Both the position numbers and the translations under genes were made by a program. This document shows, one piece after another, positions 23,760-34,674 of a stretch of DNA of 64,000 nucleotides. This DNA is from Ceratodon purpureus (taxonomy: Eukaryota; Streptophyta; Bryopsida; Pseudoditrichales; Ditrichaceae): NCBI GenBank assembly GCA_014871385.1, contig CM026426.1, forward strand, positions 60,364,084 through 60,428,083, in the 5' to 3' direction. The notes beneath the pieces were generated by a model, which was not told the DNA's origin, ran no database searches, and saw only the letters and a list, made by a program, of their open reading frames with translations. Numbering within the stretch: the stretch's first letter is position 1; every line of letters starts with the position of its first letter.

Positions 23760-24059
23760 GTAGAGTCATGTATGGTTGACTATACTTAGTCAACTATACC
23801 ATATTGATGACGTTGTGTAGTCAATAATATATGACTCTACAGTGTCATATTTTCCCAAGTCCTAGAGCAGGTCTCTACTTGAGATCCCAAAACACCATGG
23901 GAACGTAGTATTGGGAACAAAAAATGTCCGATGTCACCGCTAGTCAGACTGTCCGGAGCGATTGACTCAAAATGACTGGAAACACTGTAAGTCACATTTT
24001 GGTTTATGCCCTATTCTAGTCATAAAACCCAGTCACATTGGGCTGGATTTGTTGTAGTG
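23760..24059. repeat. CACTA-1 right subterminal repeats and terminus
   Basis: AGTCA/TAGTCA words in both orientations, then the 29-bp terminal repeat at 24031-24059 ending GTTGTAGTG and the TGA target duplication at 24060-24062. Confidence 0.85.
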
Positions 24060-24062
24060 TGA

Positions 24063-24966
24063 TTTCTCTGCCCGGACGTGAAGGAAAGGGCGATGGAGCC
24101 GACAAGGTTGTCTTCTACAACGACAAAGGCAAAGAAATTGAGGTGAGGTTCACTAAAATTCGTGACCTTATGCGTGTGCAAACCCGCCTCGGAAATGATA
24201 TTGTCGACCTTATTATGTCTCAATAATATTTCCAATGCACGGAGAGGATGCGGCCAGAGATTCAGTTTGTTACATCGAGGATTAGTTCATGCTATACAAG
24301 TGTACTGCAAGGGAAAACAACACTTCAGAGATGGGCAGCCGTGTTCTTGCAGCCCGCGAAGGGTGTCTTGGTCCACGAAGTCCGAGAGTTGTTATTACCG
24401 TGGGTTGGAAATGACCACTGGTCCCACTTGGTCTTCCAGTACGATAGAGTGCTACACTTCGACTCCTATGATGGTGAGTGCAACCACCCTATTGGACGAC
24501 ACTCCGAGTTCGTTTAGATCATTAGCCATGCATGGCAAACTCAAAGGGGAGTGAGTGTATATGATGTGCCTGTGGTAAGTCAGCAGGTTGCCCAGCAGCC
24601 CGGCCACTACGAGTGTGGACATCACACAATTCGGAACGCTCTCATTTACTTAAAGGTAAAAAACAGACCCTGACACTGTGATTCTGAACACTGTTTGAGG
24701 TAGGTTAGTAGGGCACGAATGTCACGTTCTAATCTATAGCGTTGTTGATGTCACACTTTTGTGCTTGGAAGATGGAAGACAGGGAAGCTCAATTACTGAC
24801 GAAGCTTGTGGAGCCATTTTGGACGAAGGATGTCAATATCCAAATTTTGTCCCTTTTGGCAAAGGAATTAAACCTTGCCACTTGTGATGTCCGATATTTA
24901 CCTCCTTTTAGTGTGTGTCCGAAGACTATAATGTCATCGCCAGATAGTTGCGCGGAGATTTCCTGA
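24063..24966 (+). pseudogene. Ulp1-like protease gene of MULE-A, downstream part
   Basis: Continues the frame cut at 5813. SLPGREGKG is followed by RLGNDIVDLIM, the protease core NDHWSHLVFQYD (His), LHFDSYDGE (Asp) and HYECGHHTIRNALIYLK (Cys), a donor GTAAAA near 24656, and a last exon with FCAWKMEDREAQ and PPFSVCPKT. All blocks align with 13770-14650 of MULE-B. In-frame stops are TAA after IMSQ (24224-24226) and TAG after SEFV (24515-24517). At the latter position MULE-B has CAG for Gln. The catalytic residues survive, but the gene is interrupted and nonsense-mutated. Confidence 0.85.
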
Positions 24967-26794
24967 AAACATCAGTATCACGCAGGCCTTACATCAATGT
25001 CACGAGTGTTACTTAGAAACAGACTATGTGACATTGGAAATCACTCTTGATGTGTGCCATTGTAAATACTGTTCATACAGATAATCATATGACCATTTTC
25101 TGAATAAATTGACACTCCTGGTAGAACTGAACATTATGAAATATGTGATGTCGACATTATAAGTTTGAAAGCACGTACTTGTCGTCGCCTCTCATTGGAC
25201 GCCAGTGTCTCAGTCTTACAATCCTCATCTGCAGCTCCACTTGGTTCCGCATAAAAATTTAGTGAACAGCAGAATGGCCTTACCATTATGTATGATAAGG
25301 GAAGAGATGGAGTCTTTTAGGTTGCCTCCACTTTAATCCCTAAACGTCCTCACCCATGTCCAATTTAGGCAGTTTTGTAAAGATGCATTATAAATTGCAA
25401 TTAATATGAATATTTAGAACTTGATGTATAAATAAAAGTTGTACATCTTGAATTTTAGACTCTATCTATACGGTTAGATCTATGACTGCTTTTATTAATC
25501 TTTTTATATAAATTTTCAAACATAAAATAAAAAAATATTTTGTAATTCAATTACAAATAAGTTATTGACAATAAGTGGATGAAATTTGTTGTGATGGATT
25601 ATAATGTAGTACTTTAGGTGTAGTGAATTTTGGAGATTTTTTGGATGCTTGATTTTATGAATTCATTTTTTCAAGAACACTTTTAGACTAAAATCTTCAA
25701 AATTTTGGATGAAACAATGCAACACAAAATGAAGCATAATTTCTTCAAAAATTCTTTCTTTTTTGATCGGATGACACATATGAGAATCTAACTTCCCATA
25801 GAAAATTCAATAAAAAATCACACCACAAAAAGTGCATGATGGATTAGAAAATGCGGATGGAATCTGTACATCGGGCCAAAATGGCCTACTTGGGTAGTTA
25901 GGGGTTAATAGCACACTCATCTTATTCACTCTTAACTAAACCTATCATCAACATCTTCAGTCCATTACTTTTAGTAGATACTTTGGCAATTAAAAAATAA
26001 TTAAAGACCTAGAAAGTACACTATTTAAAAAATAAGAAAGTTAAATAAATAATAAAGGACAAATGGCGAATAAAAATAAATAAAAATAAAGAATTGTGAT
26101 AAGGAATGTATCGAAAAATACTCCTTAAATGTAGTACATAATAAAACATATTATTCACAATGAGAGAAAATAGCATCTCCCATGTGTGTAAAGAAAAATA
26201 TGTCTATAAGAGTAATGGTAGGAACTATATATTAAGATAAATATGCACAACTATAAATAAAAAAATAAACTTGCTTTAGAGAATGTTAAATGAAATAAAA
26301 TAATAGCAAAAGCCATGTCATTTTTATTCACTTATTAACACTTAAATATCACTTCTTTGAAATAAAAGGTGGTTTGGTGGAAATATATTAATGAATTAAA
26401 TATATTAAATTATGTTTCATACATGAAGTTTAACTAAGATAATATATCCAAATTACTTTGTGAAAATGGATAATAAGGGCAAAGAAATTTAGAAAAATAC
26501 ATTTGCTGTAAAAAAAACTATTATTCATAACGAAATTAAATTAGAAGTAACTTATATAAATCTCTCATGTTTTTTACTATACTATTCAAATATGCTTTTC
26601 TATGTTCTCAATGAATTGTCTACAACGCCCTTATTTCTTCTTCCTTCAAACATGTCATTTCAAATGCATGTAGAAGGCATCAGAAGAATGTACTTCCGTC
26701 ATGTGATAGCGTAGGGGATATAGAACGCAACCAAAACAAAGATACATCATGCAGTAAGGAGTGTCACCAGTATGTGTTATACATAAAAAGGACT
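24967..26794. other. AT-rich spacer of MULE-A
   Basis: No gene. AT-rich, with GTCACG/TGTGACATT words at its left edge. It corresponds to the spacer between the convergent genes of MULE-B, and is cut at 26797 by element G. Confidence 0.6.
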
Positions 26795-26797
26795 ATG

Positions 26798-26829
26798 CAC
26801 TATAAGAATCCCATGTTTTTTAAGACATC
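26798..26829 (+). repeat. Element G left terminal inverted repeat
   Basis: CACTATAAGAATCCCATG onward, about three-quarters identical over 32 bp to the inverted 61383-61414, preceded by ATG. Confidence 0.75.
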
Positions 26830-27323
26830 TCAAATCATGTTTAAAAAAACAAGTGGACGTTGGAAAGGATGTCGTGCAGACATGAGAACATCTAAGACGC
26901 AGCAAAAACAAATGAGGACATCCGAAAAAACATGTAGACATCCCCGTAGCACGCGCGTCTCTGGGTGATATTGGCGGGCAGTGAAGTCTACTACGTGGAC
27001 GCCACGTCATGACACATCAACAAAGGAATTTTACGGGCAGTGCCACATGGGTGGAGGATGTCATCGCTGCGATGGTGATGTGGCAGACCACGTGGACCCG
27101 CCATTTTCTGACGTGGCGGCGCGAAATTCTGATGTGTCAGCCGCGAAGGTCCAGGGTGGCCTGCCACGTAAGCTTAGTTTTTGCTGATTTTTGAGTTCAA
27201 ATTGCGTTACTGTAGACGTCACTAGGGACATCACCATGGTTTTCGAGACGTCTGTTGGTGACAACGTGATGTCCATGCCGATGTCTGTGCGAACATGAAC
27301 CATGTCCATCATTTGTTATAGTG
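26830..27323. repeat. Element G left subterminal zone, with an internal CACTA-like end
   Basis: Rich in GACATC, GACATG and ACGTC words. At 27323 there is a second minus-strand CACTATAACAAATG terminus. Its flank (AAC) does not match the ATG at 26795, so it may be an old internal end or a duplicated terminus. Confidence 0.5.
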
Positions 27324-27401
27324 AACATCTCCATGCTGTAAACTTTAACATGGCTGACATGGCCATGTCAACGTGTACAGGATGTGTGGAAGGGTGTTTT
27401 T

Positions 27402-27525
27402 GCTAAGATGAATGTGTTTATGCAGACATGAGGGTGTTTTTTGCAGACATGCGAGTGTTTTAGCAGACATGAAGGTGTCTTTGCAACCACAGAGGTGTTT
27501 CTGCAGCCATGAAGGTGGCATTTGA
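27402..27525 (+). repeat. Tandem repeat of about 28-30 bp near the left end of G
   Basis: Roughly four imperfect units built on GCAGACATGAGGGTGTTTT. The units contain the GACATG word of the subterminal zone. Confidence 0.75.
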
Positions 27526-28060
27526 TCACAATGAAGTGAAGGAAAGAAGATCACATGAAGAAAGGAACAAGGGAGGAAAGGAGAAAAGAAGAAGATGGAG
27601 AGCAAGAATAAAGTTGGGAAAATTCACCCCCTCAAAGTTTTTTGAAGTACCTTTCAGTTTTTAGGTTGCCATTCCTCCATCCTAGCTTGGATTGGGGCGT
27701 GCCTTAGCTTTTTGGAAAGCTGAGTTAATTTTGCATCTACCCTAAAAATTTCAGAAGCATAGAAACAAAACCCTAGGACTGATTGCTAAAAATCCGAATC
27801 CCTTCCTCCAGCTGCACTCCTTTGACAATCCCAACTTCGGGAGGCCATATCTCACTCCCTATAACTTGGAATTGGACGTGCTTACTACCATTGGAAAGCC
27901 CTACAATCATGCTAATTTTTACTCTACTTGGACAAATGCCATATTTAACTAATTCTGGACTATTCATTGAATTATGGACTATGGATCGTCCAAAAAAAGC
28001 AAAGGAAAATGAAAGGGGCTTAGTAAAACCTTCCCCCATTGTTATGAGTAGTGTATTATT
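27526..28060. other. Non-coding left part of G
   Basis: No gene recognised. It includes the GCCATATTTAACTAATTCTG segment (about 27937) whose inverted counterpart lies near 60700 at the right end. Confidence 0.5.
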
Positions 28061-28068
28061 TGAATGAT

Positions 28069-28277
28069 TGGATCAGGAGATCTTCGGATATAGAGTTGTT
28101 CCAAGACGGGGGAAATGTGTGGACTAAGTAATGTATACAACATTGTATGATTTGCAAGTCCATGGATCAGGAGATCTTCCGATATAGTGTCGTTCCAGAA
28201 GAACAAATGTATGGACAAAGTAATGTAATGAATAATGTGTGTTTTGCAAAACCATGGATCAGGAGATTTCCCGTTAT
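28069..28277 (+). repeat. Palindrome array P1 (three units, about 92-bp spacing)
   Basis: Variants of the G palindrome with core GGATCAGGAGATCTTCCGAT at about 28069, 28162 and 28253, with related spacers, just downstream of the FCP1-2 module. Confidence 0.8.
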
Positions 28278-28533
28278 AGGTGTCTTCCGGAAGAACAACA
28301 GCCATCTCACAATTGCACGAGTGAAATGGTATGGACAAACTAAGTAATATAACATTACAAGTAATACACATAGACCGATGATGGTGAAATAGTCATTTAC
28401 ATTACAAAAACGGGTTACATAAATATGAGGTATTGTCATGAAAGTCATTCGAATGAACAGTGCCATATTATTACCACTATACATTGTGGTACATAGGGAC
28501 ACGGGATTGTAAGCAAATCATTGTATGTACTGT

Positions 28534-29136
28534 CTACTGTTCTACTCTACTGGTGTACCATTGCCTAAGTGATCTCCTACATAATTCCCCATCCATGGAA
28601 GTTTTCTGAAGGAACTCAGTAACGGAGTCATAATGAACCAAATCCATAATGAATGGAAGTAAGGTTGTAACGACGTCTGGTATGACGTTTTGCGGATTAG
28701 GTAAGTGCATTTCACCCTTCCAAGGAGTCGGGAAATAGCAGGAATGATTTCCATTCATTACATTCTTCCATTCACAGTCATCTACCATGAGAACCTTACT
28801 CGGTTTGCAAAACCTGCGAGTTTTTTTATCCATACGAAGTCGTTGCGGGAACTTCTGGAAGAATGGATAAGGCTTCAGTCAAACACACTTGTCTTGACCA
28901 TACACAAAAATTAACTGCGATCTAAGCTCCAGTGGAAGCCGATGCGCTAAGACAAGGTCCAAGCGGGATGGGGGCATACATGACCATATTCCGACATGGA
29001 AATCTTGAAGAAGCTTCCGAAAGAACGGTCGAATTCCAGGACGGCAAATGACATTCTCTAAGTCTAGCAACGGCGGGCTGAATCCTTTATAATCCTCGAA
29101 GCACAGGACGCCATTAACCGAGAGAACTATCGCCTT
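28534..29136 (-). pseudogene. FCP1-type HAD phosphatase-like module, copy 2
   Basis: After acceptor GTGCAG the frame from 29136 encodes KAIVLSVNGVLCFEDYKG, CRPGIRPFFRKLLQDFHVGI, WSCMPPSRLD and IFVYGQDKC. Past an in-frame TGA (28879-28881, where Arg would fit) it continues with KPSKVLMVDDCEWKN. This order is that of the FCP1/SCP-like phosphatase fold in the plant branch that has DLNG instead of DLDG in motif I. Here motif I is SVNG, so the nucleophilic Asp is missing and the module is probably catalytically dead even if read through. No start codon is visible. It follows FCP1 copy 1 on the same strand, separated by an intron-like stretch with two palindromes. Confidence 0.7.
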
Positions 29137-29186
29137 CTGCACAGTTGAAATAAAAATATCAGGACATTTCTACATTTGAGACTAAA

Positions 29187-29257
29187 CATCGGGGGATCTT
29201 CCGATGTTTGTAAATGACGAATTCGCTAACATAGTTCATCGGGGGATATCTCGATGG
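29187..29257 (+). repeat. Palindrome pair P2
   Basis: CATCGGGGGATCTTCCGATG (29188-29207) and CATCGGGGGATATCTCGATG (29238-29257), between the two FCP1 modules. Confidence 0.85.
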
Positions 29258-29646
29258 CGCCTCCCAACGCCATGGCACACAGAGGTGGTCAGACCATGTC
29301 TTGAAAGAGTATTACCACAGCAAAGCAATTTTAAAACAAAACAAATTCAAAGTTCCAGGACTCCATTGCATTCAGGAAGACAAATGCAAATTTTTAGGAA
29401 CTTGGTTAGTTTCATTTTGCTATCAAACATGAGGGAGCTACAGCTTCATTACATGGTCATGTGAGAGAATGTATGTGTTGACAATGAAGAACTCTGAATA
29501 AAATGAGTGTTCCATAATCCAAAGCCATTTGTACTAAACTACAATCTTTGCTTCATTAAATGGTCATGTGAGAGAATATAAGTATTGACAATAAAGAACT
29601 GTGAAAAAAATGAGTGTTCCAAAATCCAGAGTCATTTGTACTAAAC

Positions 29647-30653
29647 TTAAGCGCCCCTCAATATCTCCAGTGCCAAGTCCGACGACCGGTCCATGGAGAA
29701 CTGACCAAACGGAAGCGGGGCCCGTTTCACATACTCTGGGACATCTTCCCTTGATCTGAATAGACCCTCCTGCCACGGTTTTAGTGTCATCATAAGAAAC
29801 CTATCATCACCATCCCCGGACCAGGTTGGGGGTGGACAACGTTATGAGGATCGTTGAGAAGGTTCTTCTGTGGACTATCATCCACTAGTAGGACTTCCTC
29901 AACAGCCTCCAATACCAGCAACTTAGCAAAGACACGGAGATCCTTTAGAAAGAACGGCTTGTCTGGTTTTGACGACTCGACGTATGACGAACGTATGCAA
30001 TCGTTCTGGCTAAGAACCTGCACATCCGGCAGTTGTAAGGAGGTGCCCTCAAGAACAACAGGAAGATCTTGAGGTATATTCCTAGGCGCGATGCTGGTCC
30101 AAAAGGCTACCGTTTCCTGATTATGAAGCCAGTTCAGAAATTCCTGGTAGCAAGGTCTGGTCATTATAGGGCGCTTTTTTCCCTTGACAAAATGCCCACG
30201 GTGAACCAGAACCCCGTTTAAGTCTAGTACAACCGAATACCTTCGACCGGGTACCTTTCCGATCACCTTTGCTGGAACGGAGGATGGGAGAGAGGGCCCT
30301 GGAAAATGCAACAAAAAAAGGTCTCATCAGAATTCAGCATCGGGAGATCCCTCGATACAGATGTCCACTGTAAACAGGTCTGATCAACATTCAGCATCGG
30401 GAGATCCCTCGATATAGATGTCCACTGAAGAAATGTCTCATCAGATTTCAGCATCGGGAGATCCCTCGATACAGATGTTTACTAAATTCCTCAAGCATCT
30501 ACGGGAGACACTACACGATCTACACATATTCAATCTGAGGACATGAAAACTATCAGTCCTACAATTAGAGTCCGACTAGATACCTTTTGCACTGTCGTCC
30601 GAATTCGGATCTTGGGCTTCCGATGAAATGCCCACCGTCTTAGACGTCGGCAT
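29647..30653 (-). pseudogene. FCP1-type HAD phosphatase-like gene, copy 1
   Basis: The ATG at 30653 opens a 70-nt exon (MPTSKTVGISSEAQDPNSDD) ending at donor GTATCT. Exon 2 starts at 30298 in phase. It encodes YSVVLDLNGVLVHRG (motif I, with DLNG as in many plant members), a cap-like region, VAFWTSIAPRN (the WTS motif) and VEEVLLVDDSPQKNLLNDP (motif with the acidic pair). One base is missing in the C run at 29828-29832. In the shifted frame the expected tail follows (SGDGDDRFLMMTLKPW to EILRGA, stop near 29647). FCP1-family enzymes dephosphorylate Ser/Thr residues such as those of the RNA polymerase II tail; the substrate here is unknown. The start overlaps the 3' end of ORF1 by a few bases in another frame. 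Confidence 0.75.
30338..30471 (+). repeat. Palindrome array P3 (three units, exactly 57 bp apart)
   Basis: CATCGGGAGATCCCTCGATA at 30338, 30395 and 30452 with closely similar spacers (GATGTCCACTG), all inside the intron of FCP1 copy 1. Confidence 0.93.
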
Positions 30654-32779
30654 CTGGTAAAGGTTTTTTTTCAAAATTATTAGTAAATGGGATTTTATCA
30701 TTATAATCCTTGTAAACGAACTCGTGAGCCTGTCTAACTGCTTCAATATGCTTAGCGCTGCGAGAGGGTGGGGTGTAATTCCCTCGCTGGAATATGTGCT
30801 GCCTTACCTGTTCGTCATGACTAGCACGATATCTTGCTAGAGTGCTTTTTCCCTTAGGCTCTCTCTCAGCGCTGGTGCCTTTTCCCTTCCCCTTGACTCC
30901 CATTCCGGTGCTAGGCCCAGTCTTACCCTTGCCTCGTGTGGCCGGGGGGCCGGATGTTGTTCCCAACGGAAGTTCCGGCGGAAGGGACTGTTGCAAATGC
31001 TTCAACCCCTTCTCTAGCACAAGTGAGCGACATTCACAATCTGCGTCCTTAGATTTCTCCACCACGACTGGATCTCGCTCAGTGGATACCTCCGTCAGTG
31101 CCTTGTCTGGGAGCCCTTCATATAAACCCGAGTTTAGCTCCTCCTCTTCCGAGTCTTTGTCTTTGACCTTGTCACATGCCTTCACATCGTCGCACACCAG
31201 GGCTTCCGCGTCGCATCTCTTCTTCTCCGGGCTCAACGCGTATAAATCCTTCAGAGTCTCGTCAACAACATCTTCGTTCATGTCAGGAGCCACGGGGGGA
31301 GACTGATGGGTCTCCCCGGGAGATGTAATCCGTGGGAGAGGAGGCGGGGGGCTGGATGGCAGAGGAGGCGGGGGGCTGCATGGGATCACAGAAGAAGCGA
31401 CGGACTGCGAACTCTGAGGACCGCACTTTTCAGCTACGGGGGGGTGATGGCTTGGATCAGGTGCAGTGCCTTCTATCATCGGGATATCTCCCAATGGTGG
31501 GATGCACGGTTCATGCTGAGTATCAGCTACTCCTCCCTCAGTCTCCTGCTCTTGAAGAGGAGAAATCCATTCCGGGTCCGCAGCATCCCTATCCGTCCCC
31601 TCCCTATCCCGATCAACTCCCGCGTCCTCCTCTCCTGCTGGTGCGAAGTCAGTATTTCGCGAAACCGCAGCGAAGTTCAGGACATTAAAGTCCAAGTCAT
31701 CCAGCCCCTCAGCACCCTCTCCCACGTCTCCTGCGCCACCTTCAGGATCCATAGTGTGAGTCTGGTGATCCACCGGTAATGTCCTCATATCCAGCAGCGA
31801 CCGAGCTACGTCCTTCGTGTTGCCCGACACAGTGGCAAGATCGCTTCGTGGCGTCAAGGACTCCCCCACGTGAGAATCATCAACGGTGTGTTCCCACGAC
31901 GCAGCTCCATTGTAAATGCGCGCGGAGTTCAGTAGTCCCTGCAATATGAGTGCAGGACACCATTAGCGGTAAGAAAAGCTGCAGTAGAGTAGAAATTGGG
32001 TTCAAGTATATGGTACATGAATACTACAATGCCTTGGAAGTTAACCCGAGGTGCAGTGCTAAGCAAACAAAAGAGAGGTGCCTTGCTCACAAGAATAGGG
32101 AATTTAGTCGTGAGGGGGATGTTACATGGAATAGCTAAGTTAAGGAAGCTTGAAACAATCCTTGGGAATGAAATAATTGGTTAGGAGATGAATAGCGTTA
32201 TTCAAAAATTAAAATACTTCATTTTCCATAATGGTATGCAATTTATGATACTTACAGAATGGTACAATTTCTTACGGAACGCCTATACAAGGATAGTGAT
32301 CATGCTAGATTTCGCCACTCTAGAAAACAACATGGTATCCCAAATTGGGTAGGCCCGCCTACGGTTCAAAACCTACCGAGGTGCAAGCCGTCTTCTCGTC
32401 GTCAGAGTTGGATTCGGAATCATCAGGCGGAGCTTGTCCGCAGCCATCTTCATCATCAGCCGCACCATCTTCATCATCACCCTCTCCACCGACTGCCTCA
32501 TCATCACCGTCGTCACCACCATCATTGGCTACCAATTTATCTGGGTCAACTGCATCCTTGTAAAGTATGTCCCATATCTGCTTCGACGTCTTCTGAGCGT
32601 GTTCCTTATCATCGTCAGAATAGATAACTTCAAGGACCATGGCTTCGTTTTCCTGTAGACATGCAGGCGATAAGAACATGCATGAAATGCGAACAGCACA
32701 CTCTAACCAAATGTTACGTTCAATTTCATTGCGTAAGGGTTCAGAAGTGTCGGGAACTGTGGTGCGAAGTGCATGATTT

Positions 32780-32859
32780 ATCGGGGGATCCCTCGATGAT
32801 TTGAGAACTCCTATACCGTCATTCTAGACGTTAACCGTCCATCGAGGGATCCCCCGATA
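32780..32859 (+). repeat. Palindrome pair P4
   Basis: ATCGGGGGATCCCTCGATG (32780-32798) and CATCGAGGGATCCCCCGATA (32840-32859) stand in opposite orientation within the intron between ORF1 exons 33115 and 32652, and can also pair with each other. Confidence 0.9.
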
Positions 32860-34525
32860 AATCTTGCATCCTTGAAGACATATCAGGAAACACTGAGGTT
32901 GAGAACAGAAAAGGACCTTTGACTTAAATTCTATATACGTGAGTGAACAAATGCATATATCGCAAGTACTATAAATGGAGAACATCTATATAATAAGCCT
33001 CAAGAACAACAGCCTATTCGCACAAGTATGAAATAAAGTGGAAGCATTTGAATCACTGAAAGAGAAATTTATAATATGACTTCAGCATTCGAAGGGTGCA
33101 GACAGAGTACTTACAAGTCCAAGGTGGGTGAAGTGAGCCCCGCCGTTGACATTTACGAGTACCATGTTATCTTTGATGTGCTGCTGAAAGAGAGTAGAAA
33201 GTGCGGCCAGCTTAATCGTTGGTCGACCAGGTCGTTTCCATTGCTGGATGGTTTCCGTAATGTCCTTGGCCAAGTACACTGCGTCAAATGGCCTCTTCCT
33301 CGCAAAGAAATCCCCGAAGCATTCCTTCGCCAACTGCATTTGCGAATAAGCGAAGCAGAAAATCATGTAGACAACATACAAAGAACCTACCTCTGGCTCC
33401 GGAAATCCGTCCTCGCGGGAAGGGACGTAGTGGACCACATGCCAGTTCCACAACCTCCTCTTTGCTGTCCTCGTGCGCGTTTCGATGTGCAATAGTGTCG
33501 CATGGAATCCCGCCGCATCTGTGAATAGAACTGCTCCTGAGCGTGCAAAGACCTGCGTGCTGTTTCGTTCTTGGCCTTCGAGAGGATCGAATATCCGAGT
33601 CAGCCTGTTCTCGAGCAGCACCTGAGCTTTCACTGGCATGTCAGCGATCGCATCAAATAGGAAGTACATGAATATGTGTACTTTTCCCCCTCCTCTCCAA
33701 CGATACACTTCTTCACTTCCTAGAATGACAGAAATCTCGAGCCTACTCCAGTCCGTATGCATGCACTTGTACTTCGTTTCGAACCTCCTCTGGATGTGCG
33801 ATAAGTAACTTGCTTGCTCTTGTACCATGTTGTGTGCGTCCCACATCACCTCAACAAAGTCAGGAACCTCCACAGGATCAGACGTCTTGTTGAGGTTCCT
33901 GTTTTGGTCGTCCAACCACTTCTTCCCCGCAGCCGTTGTATACGCCTTATCCAGCCAGCTCTCCTGATCCATGCGAGTGATGGACTTCGAATCGGCAAAC
34001 TCGTCCCATTCATGTGCATTATACATTACGTATGTGCTCTTACAGCTTGGAAGCTCCCAATGACAATAGTTGTTCATCAACTCGTTCTTCATACATCTGA
34101 TCAGTCTTTCCCTATTCCCTGCTATTTGAAGGGACGGTAATCTTGCCACTTTATCACCTTTGGTGGCCTTCGATCTCTTCACAAAGATTTCTTTCCTCTC
34201 CACAAGGTCAGCAAGGTAGTATATATCCTCTGAGCGCAGGCCGTATAGTGGTTTTAAGTCATTCTGGACAAAGGGCTTCCGCTTGAGGTCATAGTTTGTC
34301 TGCACATTCCCTTGCGCATCTGGCAGCTTCCCCTTCATGTATTGTTTCTCAATCTCCACCCATCGGTCAACGGCGGTGTCGTCTTCAAGAAACAGTAGCG
34401 GTATCTTGGAGTCCCTTAGCTCTGATTACTTCACGTTTGTGAAGATCGATGCGAGAGCTTGAGTAAATTGCTGCATACCACACGTCGGGGGAGGGATTAG
34501 TAGCGCTCTCCGATAAGGAAGTTGC

Positions 34526-34674
34526 GATCGGGGGATCCCCCGATGATGGGAAGTACGAGGAATACTCTAAGAGGCCATATACATTTCTACAACTTGGATC
34601 ATCGGGGGATCTCTTGATGACTTTGATACATAAGTACAGATATACAACTCGGATCATCGGGGGATCTCTCGATG
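34526..34674 (+). repeat. Palindrome array P5 (three units)
   Basis: Cores at 34526 (GATCGGGGGATCCCCCGATG), 34600 and 34655 with related spacers (ACAACTTGGAT / ACAACTCGGAT), inside the ORF1 intron 34695-34420. Confidence 0.93.

Larger units (their letters stand above)
5814..24059. mobile_element. CACTA-1: CACTA element without visible transposase, host of MULE-B
   Basis: The ends are a perfect 29-bp inverted repeat starting CACTACAACAAATCCAGCCC, at 5814-5842 and 24031-24059. It is flanked by the 3-bp target duplication TGA (5811-5813 and 24060-24062). Removing the element restores the Ulp1 reading frame of MULE-A exactly. Subterminal zones on both sides are full of AGTCA/TAGTCAT words, as is usual for CACTA elements. 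After subtracting MULE-B the element is about 3.7 kb and holds an AT-rich stretch, a 22-bp minisatellite, an unidentified first-exon fragment and an MRS2 transporter fragment. It is therefore a non-autonomous, gene-capturing CACTA. Confidence 0.93.

Noticed and set aside
26798..27323. A short stand-alone CACTA MITE
   Set aside because: The 3-bp flanks differ (ATG versus AAC), while the end at 61414 has both a better-matching terminus and the ATG duplication.
31470..31500. Palindrome-like CATCGGGATATCTCCCAATG inside the ORF1 coding exon as another array member
   Set aside because: It encodes GDIPMIE in an open frame, has degenerate arms and stands alone, so it may be coincidence.
32258..32630. 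His-rich plus-strand open frame (HHLHHHPLH)
   Set aside because: Antisense shadow of the acidic exon of ORF1.
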